Shown one piece after another: positions 44,433 to 53,683 of a DNA stretch of 64,000 bases. Origin of the DNA: Streptomyces sp. NBC_01775 (GTDB lineage: Bacteria > Actinomycetota > Actinomycetes > Streptomycetales > Streptomycetaceae). Made by a program: the position numbers and the translations under genes. The stretch lies in contig NZ_CP109104.1 in the NCBI RefSeq assembly GCF_035917675.1, positions 4,278,001 through 4,342,000 of the forward strand, in the 5' to 3' direction. The notes under the pieces are model-generated. The model was given only the letters and a program-made list of their open reading frames with translations, searched no databases and was not told the origin of the DNA. The stretch's first letter is position 1. Each line of letters begins with the position of its first letter.

Positions 44433-45184
44433 GCACCACCACCAGCACCAGCACCAGCACCAGCACCAGCACCAGCACCATCCGCAATCGCCACATCCCC
44501 ACCACCGACACCCCCACCAGCGACATCCGCACCAGCAATGAAGGCAGCGAGAACACCGTGTTCGACTACGAAAAGGACGGCGCGGCCATCTACCGCCAGT
44601 CCTTTGCCACCATCCGCGCCGAGGCGGACCTCGCGGGGCTGCCCGCCGACGTCAGCCAGGTCGCGGTCCGGATGATCCACGCCTGCGGGATGGTCGACCT
44701 CGTACGGGACCTCGTCCACACCCCGCACGTGGTCGCCCGCGCCCGCGAGGCGCTGCGCGCGGGGGCGCCGATCCTGTGCGACGTCGCCATGATCGCCAGC
44801 GGCGTGACCCGCAGGCGGCTGCCGGCCGACAACGAGGTGGTGTGCACGCTGTCCGAGCCCTCCGTGCCCGCGCTCGCCGCCGAGCTGGGCACGACCCGTA
44901 CCGCCGCGGCGCTCGAACTGTGGCGCGACCGGCTCGCGGGCTCCGTCGTCGCCGTCGGCAACGCGCCCACCGCGCTCTTCCGGCTGCTGGAGATGATCGA
45001 GGACGGCGCACCGCGTCCGGCCGCCGTCATCGGGGTGCCCGTCGGATTCGTCGGAGCCGTCGAGTCCAAACAGGCGCTGGCCGCACACCCGTCGGGGCTC
45101 GACCACCTGGTCGTCCACGGGCGCCGGGGCGGCAGCGCCCTCGCGGTGGCCGCGCTCAACGCGATCGCGAGTGAGGAAGAGTGA
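44429..45184 (+). CDS. cobH: Precorrin-8X methylmutase CobH
   Basis: CobH moves the C11 methyl to C12, turning precorrin-8X into hydrogenobyrinate. The catalytic His is in RMIHACGMVD, with APILCDVAMIASGVTRRRL, VAVGNAPTALFRLLEM and IGVPVGFVGAVESK as conserved motifs. The predicted 251 residues include a 43-residue N-terminal extension that starts with a Ser/Thr alternation encoded by six-base ACCAGC repeats (44432-44481). A GTG at 44558 (VFDYEKDGAAIYRQSF) would give the usual length of about 208. Overlap with cobG and cobI stop/start signals favours the long form, but this is unsettled. Confidence 0.92.
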   Translation: MSTTTSTSTSTSTSTSTIRNRHIPTTDTPTSDIRTSNEGSENTVFDYEKDGAAIYRQSFATIRAEADLAGLPADVSQVAVRMIHACGMVDLVRDLVHTPHVVARAREALRAGAPILCDVAMIASGVTRRRLPADNEVVCTLSEPSVPALAAELGTTRTAAALELWRDRLAGSVVAVGNAPTALFRLLEMIEDGAPRPAAVIGVPVGFVGAVESKQALAAHPSGLDHLVVHGRRGGSALAVAALNAIASEEE

Positions 45185-46917
45185 CCGTGACCGGGAACGA
45201 CGCCGTGGACAACGACGCCGTAAACGACGACGCCGAACGCCACGACGTCGAACGCCACGAAGCCGTCCACAACGACGCGACGTCCGGGCGGCTGCTCGGG
45301 GTCGGGCTCGGGCCCGGCGACCCGTCGTTGATGACCGTGCGTGCCGTCCAGGCCATCGCCGAGGCGGACGTGGTCGCCTACCACAGCGCCCAGCACGGCC
45401 GTTCGATCGCGCGCTCCATCGCCGCCGAACACCTGCGCGCCGACCACATCGAGGAGGCGCTGGTCTACCCCGTCACCACGGAGAACACCGACCACCCCGG
45501 CGGCTACCGGGGCGCGCTGGAGGAGTTCTACGCCGAGGCCGCCGAGCGGCTGGCCGCGCACCTGGACGCGGGCAGGACCGTCGCCGTACTCGCCGAGGGC
45601 GACCCGCTCTTCTACGGCTCCTACATGCACATGCACAAGCGGCTCGCGCACCGCTACCCGACCGAGGTGATCCCCGGCGTCACCTCCGTGAGCGCCGCAG
45701 CCGCCCGGCTGGGCACCCCGCTCTCGGAGGGCGAGGAGGCCCTGACGGTGCTGCCGGGCACCCTGCCCGAGGAGGAGCTGACCGCGCGGCTCGCCTCCAC
45801 CGACGCGGTGGCGGTGATGAAACTCGGACGTACGTTCCCGAAGGTGCGCCGCGCGCTGGAGCGTTCGGGCCGGCTGGACGAGGCGCGCTATGTGGAGCGC
45901 GCCACGATGGACGGGGAGCGCACGGGCCGGCTCGCGGAGGTGGACCCGGAGTCGGTGCCGTACTTCGCGGTGGCGGTGCTGCCCAGCCGCGTGGCGGCGC
46001 TGCCCAGTCCGGTGGACGGGGCTCGCTTCGGCGAGGCGGCGCAAACGGGAACACACCCGGACACCGACGCAGGCACCGACGCAGGCACCGACACGGACAC
46101 GGGCACGGGCACCGATGCCGCTGTCGACGGCGGCGAGATCGTCGTCGTCGGGACGGGGCCCGCGGGGCCGTTGTGGCTGACGCCCGAGACGCGGGGCGCG
46201 CTGGCGGCGGCCGACGACCTCGTCGGTTACACCACCTATCTGGACCGGGTACCGAGGCGCCCCGGGCAGCGCCGCCACGGTACCGACAACCGCGTCGAGT
46301 CCGAGCGCGCCGAGTTCGCGCTCGACCTGGCGCGGCGCGGCCGGCGGGTCGCCGTCGTCTCCGGTGGCGACCCCGGCGTCTTCGCGATGGCGACCGCCGT
46401 GGTGGAGGTCGCGGCGCAGGAACCGTACGCGGACGTTCCGCTACGGGTGCTGCCCGGGGTGACCGCTGCCAACGCCGCCGCTGCCGCCGCGGGCGCGCCG
46501 CTCGGCCACGACTACGCCGTGCTCTCCCTCTCCGACCGCCTCAAGCCGTGGGAGGTCATCGCCGAACGCCTGCGCGCCGCCGCCGCCGCGGATCTGGCGC
46601 TCGCGCTCTACAACCCCGGCTCGCGCAGCCGCACATGGCAGGTAGGCAAGGCCCGCGAGGTCCTGCTCGAACACCGCGCCCCCGACACCCCCGTGGTGCT
46701 GGCCCGCGATGTCGGCGGCCCGGAGCAGCGCATACGCACCGTGCCGCTGGCCGAACTCGACCCGTCGCAGGTGGACATGCGGACGTTGCTGATCGTCGGC
46801 TCGTCCCAGACTCGGGTCGCCCGGCGCGGCGAGAGCGGTGCCGGGACCGGGACCGGGACCGAGGTCGTATGGACCCCACGCCGGTACCCGGAGGACGGAC
46901 GCCCGGCCGAGGGGTAA
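45181..46917 (+). CDS. cobIJ: CobI-CobJ fusion: precorrin-2 C20- and precorrin-3B C17-methyltransferase
   Basis: This 578-residue protein has two SAM-dependent tetrapyrrole methylase domains. The CobI part (about residues 35-285) has GVGLGPGDPSLMTVRA, AEGDPLFYGSYMHMH and VIPGVTSVSAAAARLG, and methylates C20 of precorrin-2. The CobJ part (about 318-560) has VVVGTGPAGPLWLTPE, VVSGGDPGVFAMA and LPGVTAANAAAAAAGAPLGHD, and methylates C17 with ring contraction. A TDAGTDAGTDTDTGTGTDA linker joins them, and the N-terminus is Asn/Asp/His-rich. The GTG start overlaps the cobH stop, so cobG-cobH-cobIJ is one operon. Confidence 0.93.
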   Translation: MTVTGNDAVDNDAVNDDAERHDVERHEAVHNDATSGRLLGVGLGPGDPSLMTVRAVQAIAEADVVAYHSAQHGRSIARSIAAEHLRADHIEEALVYPVTTENTDHPGGYRGALEEFYAEAAERLAAHLDAGRTVAVLAEGDPLFYGSYMHMHKRLAHRYPTEVIPGVTSVSAAAARLGTPLSEGEEALTVLPGTLPEEELTARLASTDAVAVMKLGRTFPKVRRALERSGRLDEARYVERATMDGERTGRLAEVDPESVPYFAVAVLPSRVAALPSPVDGARFGEAAQTGTHPDTDAGTDAGTDTDTGTGTDAAVDGGEIVVVGTGPAGPLWLTPETRGALAAADDLVGYTTYLDRVPRRPGQRRHGTDNRVESERAEFALDLARRGRRVAVVSGGDPGVFAMATAVVEVAAQEPYADVPLRVLPGVTAANAAAAAAGAPLGHDYAVLSLSDRLKPWEVIAERLRAAAAADLALALYNPGSRSRTWQVGKAREVLLEHRAPDTPVVLARDVGGPEQRIRTVPLAELDPSQVDMRTLLIVGSSQTRVARRGESGAGTGTGTEVVWTPRRYPEDGRPAEG

Positions 46918-46960
46918 CACCGGACGACGGCCCACGGCCCACAGCCTGCCCCGACGCTGC

Positions 46961-47875
46961 TCAGGCCTGTTGCCGTCCCAGTTCGTCCGCGTCGGGCATG
47001 TCCCGAGCGTCGGGCATCTCCCGAGCATCGGACATGTCCTGAGTGCCGATGACGGAGAGCAACTCCAGCTGGTCGGCGCCCTCGGTGCCGGGCGGGGCGG
47101 TGAACCACAGGAGGCGTTGGCAGCCGTCCTCGCTGAACAGGTTGTGGCAGTCCAGCTCGATGAGGCCCAGGACGGGGTGGACGATGCGTTTGTGGTCCGT
47201 CCGCCGGAGGGCGACGTCGTGGGTGTCCCAGAGGGCGGCGAACTCCGGGCTGCGTGCGCGCAGCCCGGCAACCATCCGGGTCACCTCGGTGTCGTGGCCG
47301 CGCCGGGCGGCGACGGCCTGGAGGTCGGCGACGAAGACCCGGGAGTGGTGGGGGTGGTCCTCGACCGGGTAGACGATCCGGGCGTCGGGGTCGGTGAACC
47401 AGCGGTGGACGAAGCTCGCCTCGGGGCCGCGCAGCGCGGGGGGCCGGCCGACGAGCGTGGCGGCCAGCGGGTTCTGGACGAGGATTTCGTGCAGGTCGGT
47501 GATGATCTGCGCGGGGGTGGTGGTGAGCTGGTCCAGGAGGTGCAGCAAACCGGGCTGTACGTGCGCGGCCGGGCCGTGCGCGGCCGGGGGGATCGGCCGG
47601 TCGGCGAGGTGGAACAGGTGGTCGCGTCCGTCGCCGTTCAGCCGCAGCGCGCGGGCGAGGGAGACCAGCACCTGGGTCGAGGGCTGGGCGCCGCGTCCGC
47701 GTTCGAGCTCTGTGTAGTAGTCCGCGGACAGGCCCGCCAGCTGGGCGACCTCCTCGCGCCGCAGCCCGGGGACCCGGCGGCGGGGGCCGGTGGGCAGACC
47801 GACGTCGGACGGGCGAATCCGGTCGCGCCGGGACTTCAGGTATGCGGCGAGCTCAGCGTGATGCACGCCCCCCAT
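46961..47875 (-). CDS. XRE-family regulator with MmyB-like ligand-binding domain
   Basis: This 304-residue regulator has an N-terminal HTH (RREEVAQLAGLSADYYTELERGRGAQPS, residues 40-70). A MmyB-like domain follows, with LVQNPLAATLVGRPP, VADLQAVAARRGHD, DVALRRTDHKRIVHPVLGLI and a C-terminal beta strand. Such regulators are typically encoded divergently from the oxidoreductase they control. Here the SDR gene is divergent, 255 bp away. The C-terminus ends in repeated (R)EMPDARDMPDAD units. It starts a non-cobalamin block inside the cob locus and is convergent with cobIJ. Confidence 0.88.
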   Translation of the reverse strand: MGGVHHAELAAYLKSRRDRIRPSDVGLPTGPRRRVPGLRREEVAQLAGLSADYYTELERGRGAQPSTQVLVSLARALRLNGDGRDHLFHLADRPIPPAAHGPAAHVQPGLLHLLDQLTTTPAQIITDLHEILVQNPLAATLVGRPPALRGPEASFVHRWFTDPDARIVYPVEDHPHHSRVFVADLQAVAARRGHDTEVTRMVAGLRARSPEFAALWDTHDVALRRTDHKRIVHPVLGLIELDCHNLFSEDGCQRLLWFTAPPGTEGADQLELLSVIGTQDMSDAREMPDARDMPDADELGRQQA

Positions 47876-48004
47876 TGTCGCGCGCACCGGTGTGCTGAGG
47901 CAGGGGACGGTAACCCCAGGGTGGGCTCAGCCCTGGCTGGCGGGGGGACGCGGGCGCACGCTGGAGAGGCGGACAGGGCGTCGCGCACCGTGACGCCGAC
48001 GCTC

Positions 48005-48090
48005 CGCACCACGCCCCACCCGTCGGGTGGCGCCCACGCCCCACCCGTCGCGGCGCCCACGCCCCACCCGTCGTGGCCCCACGGCCCACC
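48005..48090. repeat. Tandem GCCCCACCCGTCG repeats upstream of the SDR gene
   Basis: Three to four copies of a CGCCCACGCCCCACCCGTCG unit of about 20-24 bp lie in the XRE-SDR divergent region. No gene is seen in 47876-48129. Confidence 0.7.
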
Positions 48091-48129
48091 CGCCGTGGCA
48101 GCCCCTATCCGGCCTTGTCAGGAGCCTCC

Positions 48130-49011
48130 ATGTCCTCCCCAGAGAGCGCGACGTCTTCCCAAGAGAACGCGTCCTCCCCAGAGAACGCGACGTCTTCCCA
48201 AGAGAACGCGTCCTCCCCAGAGAACGCGACGTCCTCCCCAGAGAGCGCGACGAGTCACGCCGCGTCCGGTCACGGCGCCGGCCGGCCCCGCGTCGCCATC
48301 GTCACCGGTGGCTCGCGTGGCATCGGCCGCGAGACGGTGGGCCGGCTGGCGGCCGACGGATTCGCTGTCGTCGTCGGTTACGCGGGCGGCCGTGACCCGG
48401 CCGAGGCCGCCGCCCGGCAGGTCACCGCCGCTGGTGGCCGGGCGGTCGCGGTCCAGGCGGACGTCGCCGACGAAGACCAGGTGGCCGCCATGTTCGCCAC
48501 CGCCGAGTCCGAGTTCGGGGGCGTGGACGTCGTCGTGCACGCGGCCGGCCGTATGTACCTTTCCACTGTCGCGGAGCTGGACCTGGCGGAACTGGACGCC
48601 CTCCACCGCACCAACATCCGTGGCACCTTCGTGGTCGCCCGGCAGGCGGCCCGGACGATCCGCGACGGCGGCGCCGTCGTCACCCTCTCCACGTCCGTGG
48701 TGGGGCTGGCCTTCCCCACTTACGGCGCCTACAGCGCGAGCAAGGGCGCGGTCGAGGCCCTCACGATGATCCTCGCCCGCGAAATGCGCGGCCGGGACGT
48801 CACGGTCAACGCCGTCGCGCCCGGCCCCACCGCCACCGACCTGTTCTTCGAGGGCAAGGACGAGGAAGCCATCGCCCGGCTGGCCGCGCAACCCCCGCTG
48901 GAACGCCTGGGCACCCCCGCGGACATCGCCGAGGCGATCGCCTTCCTCGCCTCACCGGCCGGCCACTGGGTCAACGGCCAGGTCCTCCGTGCCAACGGCG
49001 GCATCATCTGA
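48130..49011 (+). CDS. Short-chain dehydrogenase/reductase
   Basis: This 293-residue SDR has the NAD(P) motif VTGGSRGIGRET, NIRGT in the central strand, and the catalytic pair in YGAYSASKGAVEAL. It ends GHWVNGQVLRANGGII. The first 50 residues are a tandem repeat (SSPENATSSQENA units from 18- and 36-bp repeats, 48135-48255), absent from normal SDRs. AGGAG just before ATG 48130 supports the start. It is divergent from the MmyB-like regulator that probably controls it, and followed by a tautomerase. Confidence 0.9.
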   Translation: MSSPESATSSQENASSPENATSSQENASSPENATSSPESATSHAASGHGAGRPRVAIVTGGSRGIGRETVGRLAADGFAVVVGYAGGRDPAEAAARQVTAAGGRAVAVQADVADEDQVAAMFATAESEFGGVDVVVHAAGRMYLSTVAELDLAELDALHRTNIRGTFVVARQAARTIRDGGAVVTLSTSVVGLAFPTYGAYSASKGAVEALTMILAREMRGRDVTVNAVAPGPTATDLFFEGKDEEAIARLAAQPPLERLGTPADIAEAIAFLASPAGHWVNGQVLRANGGII

Positions 49012-49100
49012 CCGCCCCGGCGCGGCGCGCCCCGCTCACCGCGGGCAGCTTCCTGCAATCCCACCCCGGAACCTGTTGATCCCACCGAAAGAGAACCACC

Positions 49101-49316
49101 ATGCCGTTCGCGAATTTCAAGGTCCCCGCCGGAACCCTCGACGAGACGCAGAAGGAGAAGATCGTCACCCGCGCCACCGAGCTGTACGTCGAGATCTACG
49201 GCGAACGGGCCCGCGCCAACACCATGGTCCTGGTCGAGGAGGTCACCGACGGCGGCTGGGGAATCGGCGGCAACGTTCTGACCCTCGCCATGCTCCAGCA
49301 GCCGCCCGAGGGCTGA
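49101..49316 (+). CDS. 4-oxalocrotonate tautomerase-like protein
   Basis: This 71-residue tautomerase-superfamily protein, MPFANFKVPAGTLDETQKEK, has Pro 2, which becomes the N-terminal catalytic proline after Met removal. It ends GGNVLTLAMLQQPPEG. It probably forms a small oligomer and isomerises keto-enol substrates. It lies 89 bp after the SDR on the same strand and likely belongs to the same transcript. Confidence 0.85.
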   Translation: MPFANFKVPAGTLDETQKEKIVTRATELYVEIYGERARANTMVLVEEVTDGGWGIGGNVLTLAMLQQPPEG

Positions 49317-49401
49317 CGCCCCCCACGCCCCCCACCACGGCCGGGCAGCGGTCCCGTTCAGATCGCCGCCCGGCGGCGAGGAGGGTCCGGTCAGTTCTCG
49401 A

Positions 49402-50595
49402 TCAACGCCCTGCGGGGAATGCTGCGCGCCGGCCGAAGCCGACCGTGACGAGCGCCAGGAGTGTGAGAGCGATCATCCCGGCTGGAAGAACCGGTGCGCC
49501 CACGCCATCGACGACCACAGCCCCCAATGCACCGCCCGCAAAGATCGCCAAGTTGAAGGAGGTCGTCAGCATCGCGTTCGCCGCATCGGCGTTCTCGCCC
49601 GCGGCCTCCCCCAAGGCCGTCTGCAACTGCGTCGCCGAGCCGCCGAACGCGAGGCCCCACAGGACGGTCGCGAGCAGCACGAGCACAGTGGACTGTTGCG
49701 CGGCGGCAAGAACCCCTCCGGCGACGATGAACAGGATCACACTCGCCAGGGTGAGCCTGCGAAGTGCGCGGTCGATGAACACGCCGGTGATCCAGATACC
49801 TCCGAGCGCAGCGAGGCCGAAGACGAGAAGTGTGACGTCGGGCCGGAGGGCGAGACGCATCTGGTGCAGATAGGAAGCGATGTAGGTGTAGAGCAGGTTG
49901 TGCGCGAGCATCCAGACGAATACGACGGTGAGGATGGTCGCCACGCCGGGAATGCCCAGCACTCGGCTGAGCGGAGCGCGTGTCCGCGCCGACTGCCCCG
50001 GGGCGTCGGGCACGAGGAACTTCGCGAAGACCATGACGATGACGCTGAGCAGTGCCATCGCGGCGAAGGACCAGCGCCACCCGACCGTCGAGCCCAGCCA
50101 GGCGCCAAGGGGTGTTCCGACGCCGAGCGCGACCGGGGTTCCGGTCATGGCGATGGCAAGGGCACGCCCGGCGTGCTCAGGTGCGGCGATACGCCGGGCG
50201 TATCCGGCGAGCATGCCCCACAGCAGCCCGGAGAAGGCTCCCCCGACGAACCGGGCGACAAGAGCGACGGTGAACGACGGCGATACCGCGGTGACGACGT
50301 TCGCGACGAGGAACCCGAGCAGGCCGGCAAGGAGGAGCGGCTTCCGCCGTGCCCCGCGCGTCAGCGCGATCGCGGGTATCGCCGCGAGGACCGTTCCGAT
50401 CGCGTAGGCGCTCACGAGCTGGCCGGCGCCGCCTTCGGAGACGTCGAGTCCGGCAGCGAGCTGCGGGAGCAGCCCCGCCGGCAGCGTCTCGGTCATGATC
50501 ACGATGAATCCGGTGCACGCCATCACCACCAGCGCCGGAACGGGGAACGACTCGTGCGCTCGCTCGCGGACCGGCGTGGGGCACGTTGTGGTCAT
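49402..50595 (-). CDS. MFS transporter, DHA1 family
   Basis: This 397-residue protein has 12 predicted transmembrane helices. Family features include FIVIMTETLPAGLLPQLAAGLDVSEGGAGQ, AIALTRGARRKPLLLAG (motif A region) and LAIAMTGTPVALGVGTPLGAWLG. It resembles arabinose- or drug-efflux DHA1 members. The ATG at 50595 follows GGAGGAG; an in-frame upstream start at 50613 is less likely. A divergent TetR gene with a 14-bp inverted repeat between the two suggests repression relieved by the exported compound. Confidence 0.9.
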   Translation of the reverse strand: MTTTCPTPVRERAHESFPVPALVVMACTGFIVIMTETLPAGLLPQLAAGLDVSEGGAGQLVSAYAIGTVLAAIPAIALTRGARRKPLLLAGLLGFLVANVVTAVSPSFTVALVARFVGGAFSGLLWGMLAGYARRIAAPEHAGRALAIAMTGTPVALGVGTPLGAWLGSTVGWRWSFAAMALLSVIVMVFAKFLVPDAPGQSARTRAPLSRVLGIPGVATILTVVFVWMLAHNLLYTYIASYLHQMRLALRPDVTLLVFGLAALGGIWITGVFIDRALRRLTLASVILFIVAGGVLAAAQQSTVLVLLATVLWGLAFGGSATQLQTALGEAAGENADAANAMLTTSFNLAIFAGGALGAVVVDGVGAPVLPAGMIALTLLALVTVGFGRRAAFPAGR

Positions 50596-50620
50596 CGGGG
50601 CGGACTCCTCCACTAGTTAT

Positions 50621-50681
50621 GGATTGACTGATCCGATATTGATAGACGTGCTTACGGGTGTCAAACTGGATCAGTCAGTCC
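50621..50681. promoter_or_regulatory. Inverted repeat operator between MFS and tetR genes
   Basis: GGATTGACTGATCC at 50621-50634 and GGATCAGTCAGTCC at 50668-50681 are inverted copies with one mismatch, separated by 33 bp in the divergent promoter region. This is the expected position for TetR binding sites. Confidence 0.65.
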
Positions 50682-50700
50682 GCAATAGAGGAGGTTCGCC

Positions 50701-51312
50701 GTGTCCCCCATCGGCCGTCCCCGCATCTTCGACATGGAGGCCGTCCTGGAGGCCGCGATGCTGCTGTTCTGGGAACAGGGCTACGAAGCGACATCGCTGG
50801 CCCAGCTCCGCGAGACCACAGGACTGTCCTCCGCGAGCCTCTACGGCGCCTTCGGCTCGAAGGAGGGACTGTTCGAGAAGGCCGTTGAGCACTACATCGC
50901 CGGACCGGGCAGCGTCACCGATGTCGTGGCCGACGAGGCGGAAAGTCCCCGCGAGGCCATCGCCCGGCTCCTCCACGGGTCGATCAACATGCAGACCGAC
51001 CCATCCCACCCTCGCGGATGCCTCGTCGCCCTCTCGGGGACGGTCCGGGCACCGGGAGCAGGCGAGGCCGGAGCGCGAAAGGTCGTAGCGGCGCGCCGCG
51101 CAGCGGACCGAGCACGCATCAGGGCGTGCGTCGTACGCGGCATCACCTCATCAGGAGAACTCGCCGAAGACACCGACGTGGACGGCCTCACGTCAATGAT
51201 CCACGGCTTCTTGCTCGGTATTTCGACACAGGTATGTGACGGCACATCAGCACGGCACCTGCACGCCGCGGCCGACGCCGTGCTCGCGAACTGGGACACA
51301 CAGGGACGCTGA
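50701..51312 (+). CDS. TetR-family transcriptional regulator
   Basis: This 203-residue regulator has N-terminal HTH residues 10-50 (EAAMLLFWEQGYEATSLAQL, GLSSASLYGAFGSKEGLFEK). The ligand domain contains HPRGCLVAL, a feature of the TetR_C_16/YxaF-like type. The GTG start at 50701 follows GAGGAGG. It is divergent from the MFS transporter. Confidence 0.92.
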   Translation: MSPIGRPRIFDMEAVLEAAMLLFWEQGYEATSLAQLRETTGLSSASLYGAFGSKEGLFEKAVEHYIAGPGSVTDVVADEAESPREAIARLLHGSINMQTDPSHPRGCLVALSGTVRAPGAGEAGARKVVAARRAADRARIRACVVRGITSSGELAEDTDVDGLTSMIHGFLLGISTQVCDGTSARHLHAAADAVLANWDTQGR

Positions 51313-51463
51313 CGCTCACGCGCACCACACGTCGGCATCGCTCCACGCACAGCCCCCGGAACCGCACGACTTCAGGTGGCATGAATCGCGTGCACAGCCG
51401 GCGGCGCACCTGGCCGCCCTGGCCCGCTGACTGCCGGGCAACCCGTCGATTACCCGGCCAACG

Positions 51464-51625
51464 ATGCGAGACGAGCCACGAGGCGGGCTTTCGAGCACGC
51501 AGCATCTCGCGAATGCGTCGGCGTACGCGGGGGCACAAGGCGGCAACGCGCTCGCCGTACTGGAACGTATCGAGCGGGACGTCCCGCTGCACATCGTCGA
51601 CCGGAACCGGCCCAGCGTGCTGTAG
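51464..51625 (+). CDS. Short conserved-looking ORF or gene remnant
   Basis: The plus strand encodes 53 residues beginning MRDEPRGGLSSTQHLANASA and ending RDVPLHIVDRNRPSVL, with strong GC3 bias. No ribosome-binding site is clear and the frame extends upstream only to a stop at 51427. It could be a genuine small gene or the end of a lost one. Nothing else is seen in 51313-51680. Confidence 0.35.
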   Translation: MRDEPRGGLSSTQHLANASAYAGAQGGNALAVLERIERDVPLHIVDRNRPSVL

Positions 51626-51681
51626 CCGCACCGTGCCCGGTGAATGAGCCACCGGCGGACGCCATGTCCTCCGGTCCCCGG

Positions 51682-51963
51682 CTAGACCATGCGGTCGACG
51701 ACGTTCTTGGCCTCTTTCAGGCCCTCGCCGGTCAGCTCCCGGTACCGCTTGATCGCCTGGATCTTCTGGCCGGAACGCGCGAGTTCGGCCACCTCGGCGA
51801 GCCACGGATCGTGTTCCTGGACCCCTAGGTGTTCGAGGATCAGGTCCACCTTGCGCTCGACGCGCGCCAAGCGCCGGTCGGTGCGGACGATCCGGGCCTC
51901 GATGCCGTGCACGGCGACGAAGACCAGCAGGCCCACGACGACGCAGCCGATGAGTATCTCCAT
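51682..51963 (-). CDS. Membrane protein with ribosomal L7/L12 C-terminal-like domain
   Basis: This 93-residue protein has one N-terminal transmembrane helix (ILIGCVVVGLLVFVAVHG) and a short coiled linker. A domain matching the L7/L12 C-terminus follows (SGQKIQAIKRYRELTGEGLK, then AKNVVDRMV). Such membrane-tethered L12-like proteins are common in Streptomyces and have no known function. Single gene. Confidence 0.8.
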   Translation of the reverse strand: MEILIGCVVVGLLVFVAVHGIEARIVRTDRRLARVERKVDLILEHLGVQEHDPWLAEVAELARSGQKIQAIKRYRELTGEGLKEAKNVVDRMV

Positions 51964-52316
51964 GGCAACGATCTAATCAGCCAACCGCCGGGCCCCTGCC
52001 GACCGGGGGTTTCCGATGGCAGGGACCCAGCGGAGTACATCTCCTGCTAGCTGCTTCTTTCGGATCACGCAGCTCCCCCGTTGTGAGCCTCAGAAATACA
52101 GGTACAAGCCGTGAGGTGATACAGCCGAACGCGATGGCGACCCACCCGACTTCGAAGGGCGGAACACGTATTCGCCCGGATGAAGAATGGGAAAATCCTC
52201 CGCGACTGCCGCTGTCGCGGCAACGGCGCCTACTGGGCTGCCGACGGAATCGCCCACATGCACAACCTCGCCCACACCTGAACTCTTACGAGACGACGTT
52301 TACTGGCCTCGAACGC
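51964..52316. other. Gap with no supported gene
   Basis: Two opposing short frames of 61-85 codons exist here, but neither has a ribosome-binding site or recognisable protein features. Confidence 0.4.
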
Positions 52317-52970
52317 CTATTTGACGCCGCCGCCTCCTGAACGCCTATGGCCGCTCCCCTGCCCATTCCCCTGCCCAGACTTGGATGAATGATGGTGGCT
52401 CGATGAATGATGACGATGGCTCGATGAATGATGACCGTGTTCCGATGGCGCTTGGTAAGAACCCTGTCCCCTGGAATTACTGCTGAAGGGGGCATTGCTG
52501 TACTGCGCGAAGGTCTGCTGCTGCTGGTAGTGGCGCAGGTTTTCCCTCGTGACATCGTTGATCCTGCCGAAGGCCTCCTGGAACTGAACGCGTTGCGCCA
52601 CGGTGAACGAGGCGGCGTCCAAGTTTCCCTGCGTGGGATTCGTCCTCGCCTTATCCGCCCAGAAGGCTGACTCACGTGAGGCTATGAACTCATGGGCCTC
52701 CCTCGCGTATGGGGAGTTGATTGGGGTCAGGTAGGCGTTCTTCAGTGCCTCACTGCGGAAACACCTGTCGACGTCCTCGGCACCGCGCTCTCCGGCAGCC
52801 AACTGAATGGTGCTGATGGATGCCACGATGGCGTCGCCCACGGTCGTCTGATCCGATGGCACATTGTTGTCCCGGAGCACGCCCTGGATGTGCTGGATGG
52901 CTCGCGCACGAGGTTGCCCCGGAGATTCCGCCATGTTTCTCAGGCCCAAAACTTTGCTGAGTGAGTCCAT
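52317..52970 (-). CDS. Hypothetical protein with His/Ser-rich tail
   Basis: This 217-residue protein starts MDSLSKVLGLRNMAESPGQP, followed by a helical domain of about 150 residues (VGDAIVASISTIQLAAGERG, RVQFQEAFGRINDVTRENLR). The tail is GHHSSSHRHHSSSHHHSSKS, then Gly-rich. The His/Ser tail is unusual and could bind metal or be a disordered linker. GAGGAG precedes the ATG at 52970. GC content is lower than in the neighbours and no family is recognised, so it is probably accessory. Confidence 0.6.
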   Translation of the reverse strand: MDSLSKVLGLRNMAESPGQPRARAIQHIQGVLRDNNVPSDQTTVGDAIVASISTIQLAAGERGAEDVDRCFRSEALKNAYLTPINSPYAREAHEFIASRESAFWADKARTNPTQGNLDAASFTVAQRVQFQEAFGRINDVTRENLRHYQQQQTFAQYSNAPFSSNSRGQGSYQAPSEHGHHSSSHRHHSSSHHHSSKSGQGNGQGSGHRRSGGGGVK

Positions 52971-53204
52971 TTCGTCTCTCCTCCTTGCTGGTAGTCAGGA
53001 CTGTTGGACATCACTACGTGGATCGGGTCGTAGCGGTTCACGCGCGCGCCGACTCCTTCGGTACCGCCACCCCCACCTGGGCCTTCCTGACTGAGAGCGG
53101 GAGCCGCCCGGCTGAACCGGCCCCATGGGCCCGCCGACCGATCATGGCGAGGAGTCCTCCGCGGCAGCGGCTCTGGCCTAGAGAGTCCGTTTCGATCACG
53201 TGGC

Positions 53205-53625
53205 TGACCAGCTGAAGCTTCCTGAGAGGTGGAGTGTGGCGAAATGGAAATGGGCGGGCTTCTCGTAGCGGGTGGCCAGGCCGCGCCATTGCTTGAGCCG
53301 CCTGAAGCGGTATTCGACGACGTCGCGTCTTTTGCAGGCGTCACGGTCGAAGGCGGGCGGTCCGCCTCCGCCGCGTCCGCGTCGCTTGCGGTGGGCGGGC
53401 TGGTCCGCAGGTTGCGGGACCACCGCCTTGATGCCCCGTCCTCGCAGGTGGGCCGGTATGCGCGTGAACGCGGGCGCGTCGTCTGCCTGGCCGGGCGGGA
53501 GAGGGAAGGCCAGGGGCCGGCAGCGGCTGTCGGCCCCCAAGGGGATCTGGGTCGTCGGTCCGCTGCGGGACCGGCCGATGGCGTGGTCGTGCGGCTCACC
53601 GGGGCCCCTGTTGAGGAGCCCCGGC
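53205..53625 (-). pseudogene. IS5-family transposase remnant, frameshifted
   Basis: The minus strand reads GEPHDHAIGRSRSGPTTQIP, then LPPGQADDAPAFTRI, VPQPADQPAHRKRRGRGG, PPAFDRDACKRRDVVEYRFRRLKQW and ATRYEKPAHFHFATLHLS. This is the 3' half of an IS5/IS1647-type DDE transposase containing the RLKQWRGLATRY signature with the final Glu. The 5' half with the first Asp is absent, so it is dead. Confidence 0.8.
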
Positions 53626-53683
53626 TTTTGAGGGGCCCGGCCGCGTGCTCGTGGGCGCGGACGACGCGTGAAGTACTCGCGGC

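Noticed and set aside
52083..52340. Plus-strand frame of 85 codons
   Set aside because: No ribosome-binding site, peptide dominated by Arg/Pro/Ser, and no partner or domain.
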